From contig CAAGGA010000072.1 of assembly GCA_900769275.1 (NCBI GenBank), forward strand, positions 1-30,738: a stretch of 30,738 nt of DNA. The letters are read 5' to 3'. The notes beneath the pieces were generated by a model, which saw only the letters and a list, made by a program, of their open reading frames with translations, was not told the DNA's origin and made no database searches. The position numbers and the translations under genes are program-made. Below, piece after piece: positions 17,610-24,197 of the stretch. The DNA comes from an uncultured Prevotella sp. GTDB lineage: Bacteria > Bacteroidota > Bacteroidia > Bacteroidales > Bacteroidaceae. Position 1 is the first letter of the stretch; each line of letters opens with the position of its first letter.

Positions 17610-18563
17610 TTATTCTTTCTTGTATTTGAAGTAGAGATAAGGCAGGGAGACGAATAGGGTAACGGGGACGCAGATGCCGAGTATTATGATGGCGATGATG
17701 AGGCATCCGCTTGGTTTCCCATTGTTGTCGGAAGTCCTTGTTTCTTGTTTCTTCCGAATGTTCTCCTCCATTTCAGCGAGTTGCTGCTGGTGCTCTATCT
17801 CAATCCTCCTCTGTTCTATTTCGAGTCTTTTCTGGTAAGCCTCGTTTTCTATTTTCTTGTTCAGTTCCTCTTCTTGTTTCAGTTTGTCCATTTCCTTTTT
17901 CTTCTCATTGTATAGGTCAATGAGGTTTACTTTGAGGAACTGCTCTTTGTCTTTTCCGTTGACTTCGTATTCTATGGAGCATCTTATCTCTGGATCTTCC
18001 GTATCAATGAAGTCCAGGAGGTGTTTGCCTTTAGCAAGCCTTATCTTGCAGTCAGTGCCAGTAGTGGTAGTGCCGAGGTCTTCTCCGTATCGTTTAATCT
18101 TGGCGTTGCGTTCTTCGATGACGATGTGTACTATAGTACCGTATTCGTCTCCGGCTTCGATAGTCTGTCCGAGCAGTGCTTTGAACTGGCAGAACAGTTT
18201 CTCTTTAGAGTTGTTGTCGGTGATGGAGTACGGTTTCGTCCTGAGATTGAACTTGTCGCTTGAGGATGAGAATATTTTCTTTTTCTCTATGATAACAGGA
18301 AGAATGTTTCTGTTGATGTTCTGTGCGTATCTTACGCATTGTGCAACGTAGTCCGAGTTTCTCGCCGCTTCGCTGATGAAGAGGACGAGAAAGATGGTCT
18401 CGGAGATACGTTTTTCTTTATCTTCATTGAACGTGTTGTCGCACTCCATGGCAGGCGATACTCTGGCATTGAGTTCGTATTCCAGTTCTTTGATGAAATC
18501 TTTTACATCTGCAGCATCTTCCCATGCGTAGCAAAGGAATAGTTTGTCGCTGACGTCTTGCAT
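17610..18563 (-). CDS. TIR-domain protein with C-terminal membrane anchor
   Basis: The 317 residues run: TIR domain about 5-130 (strand A motif KLFLCYAWED; FLVLFISEAARNSDYV; ILPVII), a short beta-rich stretch about 140-215 that looks PEGA-like (IRLAKGKHLLDFID), a charged coiled coil about 215-275 (KQEEELNKKIENE, EIEQRRIEIEHQQQLAEMEENIRK), and a membrane helix about 287-311 followed by YFKYKKE. In catalytic TIRs the pattern S-x-(W/Y)-x-x-x-E holds the NAD-cleaving glutamate; here S70-D-Y-V-A-Q-C76 has cysteine at that place. NADase activity is therefore doubtful, and a signalling or assembly role is as likely as an effector role. The start lies 12 bp after the GTPase stop, indicating one operon. 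Confidence 0.85.
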   Translation of the reverse strand: MQDVSDKLFLCYAWEDAADVKDFIKELEYELNARVSPAMECDNTFNEDKEKRISETIFLVLFISEAARNSDYVAQCVRYAQNINRNILPVIIEKKKIFSSSSDKFNLRTKPYSITDNNSKEKLFCQFKALLGQTIEAGDEYGTIVHIVIEERNAKIKRYGEDLGTTTTGTDCKIRLAKGKHLLDFIDTEDPEIRCSIEYEVNGKDKEQFLKVNLIDLYNEKKKEMDKLKQEEELNKKIENEAYQKRLEIEQRRIEIEHQQQLAEMEENIRKKQETRTSDNNGKPSGCLIIAIIILGICVPVTLFVSLPYLYFKYKKE

Positions 18564-18575
18564 ATCTTTAAGATC

Positions 18576-20219
18576 TTATAGTTTCACTCTGAGAGACTCT
18601 ATGATGCTGTCCGTCATCTTGTCAACGCCGATGTTCTTGAGGGCAGAGACGGCGAAGAAGTGCAGTGAGGCGTATGTGTTCTCCAGGTTGTTTACCTCGG
18701 CAGCCATTCCCAATTGCTGGATGAAGAAGTCTTTGAGCTGGGCTTCGTCGTCCATCATTTCCTGTGGCACGTAGCCTGTGTCTGCCTTTACGAGAATGAG
18801 ATTGACGTGTATCTTGTCAGTGGCATGGGTAAACTGGTCGGAGAGTGCCTTGACGGAATGAATGACATCCGAGAGTTTTGATGTCGGCTTGATGGCTTTC
18901 TTTGCTATGGTATCGTTGTACCACGCTGCAAAGTCGCCGTCAATGTCATATTCCGTAAAGTCCATGGTGAACGGATCGACAAGGATAGATACTACTTCTA
19001 CGTCTTTGAAGAACTGCATATAGTCTGACTTGACGTTGGTGAACAGCTCTCCGCCTATGTCGTTGATGAAGAAGTGGTACGGCAGCGGTGCTTTTCCCGG
19101 CACAAGGATTTGCAGGCTTCTGCGCATATCGTTGATGCTGGTCTGTGCTGCTATCTCCTGCTCTTTGCCTTCCTTTATGTCGGTGATTATCTTCTGTGCT
19201 TCCTTGCTTACTTGGTCTGTGAAGGTCACCTCGGCAAAGCGTCTCATCATATTGCCCACGAATCTGTAGGTGAGGCAGGTCTTGCCTGACTCTGGCAGTC
19301 CTACGAAAGCGATGTGTTTCTCCACGCCGGTCTGATAGTTGATGATGCGTTTGCAGTGCGGGCACATTCTTTCGAGTGAGTCTCTGCCGTTGAGCAGCAT
19401 GGTGGGCATCTCCTCTTCCGTCTGTGGATGCTTGACATGGAAGAGTCCGTAAGGACCGGGGCGTAGCTTTATGGGCAGTTCATAGCCTTCTGAGAGGTAT
19501 GTAGCGGGTTCTGACGGGTTGTGGCAGAACGGGCATGGATGCTTGATGTTGTACTTTGAGGTCATCACGTACTCCACGAGCATGAAGACTCCTGCTACAA
19601 TCATCGTGATTATTGCAGCGGCTACTCCCAGCATTATCGGTGTGAGGGCAATGATGAGGAACAACATGCCGTACTCCGTTACGGCGAATTTGCCGAGTTC
19701 CCATAGGTTGAGTGCGCTGTAGAAGTTGAATCCCGCTTCGACACAATCGTTTGCGAATGTTTCGATGTTGTCTTTATAATAGACTATCACTCCTCCTATC
19801 AGTACGGGGAGACAGCCTACGGGCTGCATTCCTATGAGGCACAGCACGCCTATGGCGAGGAGGATATATCCTATGATGATGAGTCCCCAGAGGAGTATTT
19901 TTACAAGCCACAGCAGTCCGTAGCCTATTCCTCCTACGGCGAAGAGGATGAATGCAGAGAAAGCAACGGATACCACGATGGCCATGGCGATGTATGCAAC
20001 AGCCATGTATGGTTGCTTGTTGAACATAAGCATCCTGCGCATTCCGTTCTCGTCATATTCTCCGCAGATGTTTTCCCATATCTCCTTCCATTTGTCCAGG
20101 GTGAATGCGACTGCGAGGGTTGCCAATGCCAGAATGGCGAATATCCATAACACTATTTCTGCCGTTTGTCCAGGGTTATATATTCCTGCGAGGGGTGTGA
20201 TGCTTAGTAGGGGAATCAT
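18576..20219 (-). CDS. Membrane-bound zinc-ribbon GTPase (double-GTPase family-like)
   Basis: The 547 residues start with about four to six membrane helices (about 20-42, 70-96, 98-130, 132-148, 183-219). A cytosolic part follows with a zinc ribbon made of CPFC (229-232) and CPHC (286-289), then a P-loop GTPase domain: G1 GLPESGKT (307-314), switch-II-like NDIGGE (386-391), and a G4 candidate LVKAD near the C-terminus. It resembles the TRAFAC-type GTPases that occur in pairs beside GAP1 proteins. The partner GTPase is encoded at 22802-24031 and also has zinc ribbons. The start follows copy B of the intergenic element; AACTAAAC runs directly up to ATG with no Shine-Dalgarno. Likely role: membrane anchor and switch of the cassette. 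Confidence 0.85.
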   Translation of the reverse strand: MIPLLSITPLAGIYNPGQTAEIVLWIFAILALATLAVAFTLDKWKEIWENICGEYDENGMRRMLMFNKQPYMAVAYIAMAIVVSVAFSAFILFAVGGIGYGLLWLVKILLWGLIIIGYILLAIGVLCLIGMQPVGCLPVLIGGVIVYYKDNIETFANDCVEAGFNFYSALNLWELGKFAVTEYGMLFLIIALTPIMLGVAAAIITMIVAGVFMLVEYVMTSKYNIKHPCPFCHNPSEPATYLSEGYELPIKLRPGPYGLFHVKHPQTEEEMPTMLLNGRDSLERMCPHCKRIINYQTGVEKHIAFVGLPESGKTCLTYRFVGNMMRRFAEVTFTDQVSKEAQKIITDIKEGKEQEIAAQTSINDMRRSLQILVPGKAPLPYHFFINDIGGELFTNVKSDYMQFFKDVEVVSILVDPFTMDFTEYDIDGDFAAWYNDTIAKKAIKPTSKLSDVIHSVKALSDQFTHATDKIHVNLILVKADTGYVPQEMMDDEAQLKDFFIQQLGMAAEVNNLENTYASLHFFAVSALKNIGVDKMTDSIIESLRVKL

Positions 20220-20333
20220 GTTTAGTTGTTTAGTTGTTTAGTTGTTTAGTTGTTTGGTTGTTTAGTTGGATGTTGTCGCAAATGAGTCGAATGCTATCAA
20301 CTAAACAACAAAACAACCAAACAACAAAACACC
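20220..20333 (-). repeat. Intergenic inverted low-complexity element, copy B
   Basis: It fills the 114-bp gap between the GAP1-like gene and the membrane GTPase gene. Plus strand: GTTGTTTA-type repeats (20220-20264), core 20274-20298 containing CGCAAATGAGTCGAATG, then AAACAAC-type repeats (20299-20329). The flanks are complementary. Shares core and layout with copies A and C. Confidence 0.85.
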
Positions 20334-22739
20334 CTATTTCTTTGGTTTGAAGACACCAAAGATAGCCTTGAAAAATCCCTTTATTTTCTGATTGCGTTTA
20401 TAACTCTTGTATTCTTTTGCGTATGATTTTTCAAAGAAAGCCTCTTTCCATTCTTTTTTCATGTCGAGCGTGGAAATGATTTCAAATGCTTTCTTGAATG
20501 TCATCTTCTTTCTTTCCCTTAGGATAATGTCGAGTTTTAGAGGGTCGGCGACGGCAGCATTAAGGTCGTCAATCTCTTCTTTTACATCGACTCCTGGGTT
20601 GAAGTTCTCATAGAGTGCTATGAGTTCTTTCTGAGTGATGCTATTCTTATCCGCAGCTTTGAGGAAGGCATGGAGCAGTCTGTCGAAGGAGTCTCTGTCT
20701 TCCAATTCCCTGACGAGATAGAACATGGCGGGTATGGTGGAAGCGGACATATCGTCGTATCTGTCATATACTACCATATCGAGGTATATGGCAAGGTTGG
20801 CGAAACTCTCGTTTCGGATGTTGAGGAATCCGAGAACGTTGCTGTTGAGCTTGCGCAGGGCCTCGGCGGCATTCTCGTGGTTGTCCTTGTATAGCCTCTT
20901 TATCTCTCCGAGGAAGGGTGTGTAGAGATTGTCGCTGTTGAAACCATTGCTGATGAGTTTTTTCAGCGAGTCATTACCTTCGAGAATTTCTGTCAGTTGC
21001 TCTACCCCACTGATTGTCTGGTAAGGGTTTCTGTTTGCCTTGATGGAATAATAGAACAGCGGTGCATATTCCTTTTCGGTCAGTCTGTCGCTGAAGGCAT
21101 TGAGCAGGTCGGGACAGGTGCCTTGATTGAGATAGTGCTCCAGCATCTCCCACATCATGCCTGCCGGCTTGGCTCTTTTCTGCAGAATGGTGATGAAGAA
21201 CTGCACCTTTGCCTCGTTGTCGCTTCCATGGGTATCGTCGATGATGGGTATGAGATATTTCTTCTCCATGTCGGGCAGGACAAAGCGGTTGTAGAGCATA
21301 TTGTCCTTGCCCTTGAGTTCGGCTTCGGTAAGGAATACCTTGTAGAGGTCGAGCATATAGGGATACAGCACTTTTTCCTCCACGTAGTCACAGTGTTCCT
21401 CGAAGACGCTCTTGTCGAAGAACTGTCTTGTTCCCTTTACCGTGTGCCTGTCGAGTACTTTGCAGAGGAATGCCGCACTGCTGAGGATACATCTGCTGAC
21501 GCTGCCCATGACAGCCTGCGTGTTGTCCTGCATATTGAAGCCGTAGGACTCAAACTTATGGAAATCGCTGATGAGGTCGATGATGTTCTCCGTAGTGCAG
21601 GTGTTCATGGCCTCGGTGACGAGGTTGTCGAAATGCTCTGCATTCGGTGTGTCTTTCTTGGTGTACTCGCTGAGGACTCTGAGTAATTCATCGCTTGAAT
21701 ATTTCAGGGTGGTGTAGCTGAATCTATGACGCTGTATGCAGTAGAGGAAGAAATTGTCGATGGTCTCTTTGGACATTTTCTTCACTGTCGCATACTCGGG
21801 CATCATGAGCCAGCGCAGAATGTCGTCTATCTGCGTCTTGTTGTTGCCGAACGCGCTGCTCACGAGTGATAGTAGTTCCTTGCCGAATGTTTTTGCTTCG
21901 TCCGTGTCGGGCATTTCGGCATTGTCTATGTCCATATACTCGTAGAGTCCGGGATATAGTTGGTGGGGATAGTCCGGCAGGATGAAATAGATGTCGAAGT
22001 AATTGTTGATACCATTGCTCCTGTGGTTGACAAGGGTGTGTATCTCTGTGGCAGACTTTCTGTCGAGCATTCTGTAGAAGTCTGCTGCAAGCGTGCGGGC
22101 ACGTTCTTTCGTTACCCTTACGACGAGTTTCTTGCCGTTCTGCTTTGCTTTCAGATACGTGAAGAAGAGTTTCACGACATCTTTGTCGAGCGAGTCCTTT
22201 ACGTCAGCCTCAAAAGACTTTGTCTCTACGGGCAGCGGAGCCTGCTTACCGAGAGATATGGTTCTCATCTCCTCGTTGTCCTCTGTCGGTCGCACGGAGG
22301 CGGGGATGAAATGGTTTGACTCCGGAAAGGCTTTCTCGTAGAGTATCTGATAGACAGAAGACTCCGGCAGTTCTTCAAAGGCGTAGTAGTCGATGACGTA
22401 GTTGCCCGGACGCGTGGGAATGCCATTGCTGTAAAAGGCGTAGTTGAAGCCTACGTAGGCTCTGCGTGCTATGATGTGGAACGTCTTGCCCTGCCTGTCG
22501 GTGATGCTGGTGACGGCATAGTATTTTGCTATGTCGTCCATTATTTCAGGGTGCTCCTTTATCTGTGCCGTAGTGGGCTGGTTGGAGAGGTCTTCCCACA
22601 TATCATTGAAGAGGTTGATGTCCCTGATGGCTTCAATGAGTGATTCGGGTGTTCCCTCCGTTGCAGTCCTTATTCCGAAGCCTGCACCTCCTGTCATTGA
22701 ACTCTCTGAGGAGTTATATATTATGTGGTAGTAGTTCAT
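20334..22739 (-). CDS. GAP1-like (GTPase-associated protein 1) protein
   Basis: The 801 residues begin with a segment typical of GAP1 N-terminal domains: MNYYHIIYNSSES, GGAGFGIRTAT, ESLIEAI, then ARRAYVGFNY and RPGNYVIDYYAFEELP, the last matching the GR-GNyf-H-type segment of the family. The N-terminal domain covers about 1-230. The rest (about 230-780) is mainly helical with no motif I recognise. The tail KIKGFFKAIFGVFKPKK looks like a basic amphipathic, membrane-binding helix. I chose 22739 because family homology starts there. A start at 22805 would overlap the upstream GTPase stop as ATGA and add 22 residues (MTGGFGIPVDNRK...) that come from a 35-bp-spaced repeat. Family knowledge: GAP1 proteins co-occur with paired GTPases in predicted conflict systems; their biochemistry is unknown to me. 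Confidence 0.8.
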   Translation of the reverse strand: MNYYHIIYNSSESSMTGGAGFGIRTATEGTPESLIEAIRDINLFNDMWEDLSNQPTTAQIKEHPEIMDDIAKYYAVTSITDRQGKTFHIIARRAYVGFNYAFYSNGIPTRPGNYVIDYYAFEELPESSVYQILYEKAFPESNHFIPASVRPTEDNEEMRTISLGKQAPLPVETKSFEADVKDSLDKDVVKLFFTYLKAKQNGKKLVVRVTKERARTLAADFYRMLDRKSATEIHTLVNHRSNGINNYFDIYFILPDYPHQLYPGLYEYMDIDNAEMPDTDEAKTFGKELLSLVSSAFGNNKTQIDDILRWLMMPEYATVKKMSKETIDNFFLYCIQRHRFSYTTLKYSSDELLRVLSEYTKKDTPNAEHFDNLVTEAMNTCTTENIIDLISDFHKFESYGFNMQDNTQAVMGSVSRCILSSAAFLCKVLDRHTVKGTRQFFDKSVFEEHCDYVEEKVLYPYMLDLYKVFLTEAELKGKDNMLYNRFVLPDMEKKYLIPIIDDTHGSDNEAKVQFFITILQKRAKPAGMMWEMLEHYLNQGTCPDLLNAFSDRLTEKEYAPLFYYSIKANRNPYQTISGVEQLTEILEGNDSLKKLISNGFNSDNLYTPFLGEIKRLYKDNHENAAEALRKLNSNVLGFLNIRNESFANLAIYLDMVVYDRYDDMSASTIPAMFYLVRELEDRDSFDRLLHAFLKAADKNSITQKELIALYENFNPGVDVKEEIDDLNAAVADPLKLDIILRERKKMTFKKAFEIISTLDMKKEWKEAFFEKSYAKEYKSYKRNQKIKGFFKAIFGVFKPKK

Positions 22740-22782
22740 GATAATCGGGTTGTCGGGGTTTTTGTTCTTTCTGTTATCTACT

Positions 22783-22834
22783 GGTATGCCGAAGCCTCCG
22801 GTCATTTGTCGTCTGTCGGTATGCCGAAGCCTCC
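22783..22834 (-). repeat. 17-bp direct repeat across the GTPase/GAP1 junction
   Basis: GGTATGCCGAAGCCTCC occurs at 22783-22799 and 22818-22834, 35 bp apart. One copy encodes the end of the GTPase (GGFGIPTDDK-stop) and the other the possible N-terminal extension of the GAP1-like protein (MTGGFGIPVDN). Confidence 0.9.
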
Positions 22835-24031
22835 AATCTTGTGGAGCACCCATATCAGCGGGTCCATGACGCGGAATGGTTTCACCTGCTCGTTGTCCGG
22901 TATGTCTATCTTCATCATGGCGTTGGTCATGCTTCCGAGAGCCGACACTCCGAAGAACCTGGCATTGTCGCCCCATAGGTGAGTGATGTCATCGCCGAGA
23001 GCTCCCTCGTCCCAGTGTTCCTCCATATAGCCCTTTATCATGTTGCTTGCCTCGTCAATCTCTTTCAGTGAGAAGACTCCTGTGTTGATGAACGAACTGT
23101 TGTGCTTGAATGCGGTGATGTCAAATTCGAGGTCTTCCTGATTCTGTATGACGGAGTCGAACTTACTCATGACGAAAGCGAAAGGTGTCTCTTTCAGTTT
23201 TGGATTGTCGGTGACGAATGAACGCAACGCATCCATCGTTTCGCTGAAAGGTGTTGCCTTGTCCTGGTTGACGATGTTCTTTGATGCCAGTATGTTTTGG
23301 ATGTATGGCAGGGAGAGAGTATCGAGAAGCACTATGACAGCCTTTGATTTCTGCAGGTACTTGGCATTCTTCTTTATCTCTTCGGGGTCACGGAAACTCT
23401 CGCCTGCCGTATCGTAGAAGACGAGATAGACCGCCTTGTTCGTAGTGTGGCTCTCAAGGCGGAACAGCCATGGTATAGGGTGTGACGTCACTCGTGTCTG
23501 CGGCACGGGTGTATGATCCTTGAATATCGTGTCCTTGGCTCTTCCGTAGAGATGGTTCGTGTATTCTGTCTTTGTCCTTCCCACGAGTTGCGGCACTATC
23601 TGCGAGAGTGACAGCTTATAGCCGTATTTCTGCATCTGCTGGATGAGGGTGACGATATAGTTTGACTTGCCGCTGGCAGGACCTCCAATCACGGAAACTA
23701 TTTCCGAGCCTTTCTCTATCATCTCCGTAGGCAGCCAGTTGTTGCAGTGGGGGCATACGAATCGTGTAGAGGGTGTGCCGCATTTGTCGCACTTGCACGC
23801 TTTCGGCTTATATCCGAATAGCTTGTCTTTCCATCCTATTTCAGGGTAGAAGACGTGCTTTGACATCACTTTCTCATCCCAGTGTTCGTTGAATCTCTGG
23901 TTTTCCTCGCGTTCGCATACTTCTTGCGGCATGCCATCAATGGTGCGGGTGGCATAGTTCTCGCACTGCACCATCACCTCTGTATTATTGAAGCTCTCAA
24001 AGCAGTATGGGCATAATATTGTCTTTGCCAT
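22802..24031 (-). CDS. Zinc-ribbon GTPase (double-GTPase family-like), soluble
   Basis: The 409 residues open with a zinc ribbon segment CPYC (7-10), followed by C-x-C-x2-C (79-84) and CPHC (93-96), then a GTPase domain: G1 GGPASGKS (116-123), G3 FYDTAGES (206-212), and SKFD (289-292) in the place of the NKxD base-recognition motif. There is no signal peptide or membrane helix. I placed the start at 24031 (MAKTILCPYCFESF), preceded by AAAGGAAATCACC, one of the few purine-rich ribosome sites here. The frame remains open 77 codons upstream but encodes only low-complexity Lys/Arg/Glu from a polypurine tract. Partner of the membrane GTPase at 18576-20219. Nucleotide preference and hydrolysis are inferred from motifs. 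Confidence 0.87.
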   Translation of the reverse strand: MAKTILCPYCFESFNNTEVMVQCENYATRTIDGMPQEVCEREENQRFNEHWDEKVMSKHVFYPEIGWKDKLFGYKPKACKCDKCGTPSTRFVCPHCNNWLPTEMIEKGSEIVSVIGGPASGKSNYIVTLIQQMQKYGYKLSLSQIVPQLVGRTKTEYTNHLYGRAKDTIFKDHTPVPQTRVTSHPIPWLFRLESHTTNKAVYLVFYDTAGESFRDPEEIKKNAKYLQKSKAVIVLLDTLSLPYIQNILASKNIVNQDKATPFSETMDALRSFVTDNPKLKETPFAFVMSKFDSVIQNQEDLEFDITAFKHNSSFINTGVFSLKEIDEASNMIKGYMEEHWDEGALGDDITHLWGDNARFFGVSALGSMTNAMMKIDIPDNEQVKPFRVMDPLIWVLHKIGGFGIPTDDK

Positions 24032-24197
24032 GGTGATTTCCTTTTTTTTTGTTTTTTTTCTTCCTCTTTCTCTCTCCTCTTTCTCTCTCCTCTTTCTCTC
24101 CTTGTGTTCTTCGACCAGGTCGAAGAATACCAATCTCCCTCTTTTCTCTCTCCCTTTCTTTCTCTCTCTCCTTTCTCCCCTCCCTTTCTTTCTCTTA
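24032..24197 (-). promoter_or_regulatory. Polypurine leader with a perfect palindrome
   Basis: The 166-bp gap before the soluble GTPase gene is almost pure purine on the coding strand (repeats of GAGAGAAAGAGG and AAAGAAAGGGAG). In its middle, 24107-24127, sits a perfect palindrome with 10-bp arms TTCTTCGACC / GGTCGAAGAA around one A. Next to the start codon lie two A runs of about 8-10. It contrasts with the CAA-repeat elements in the neighbouring gaps. Possible roles are RNA processing, regulator binding or translation tuning; none is shown. Confidence 0.5.

Noticed and set aside
22740..22976. A GAP1-like protein starting at 22976
   Set aside because: The first 57 residues overlap the GTPase coding sequence out of frame and are Arg/His-rich with no domain character; starts at 22805 or 22739 are better.
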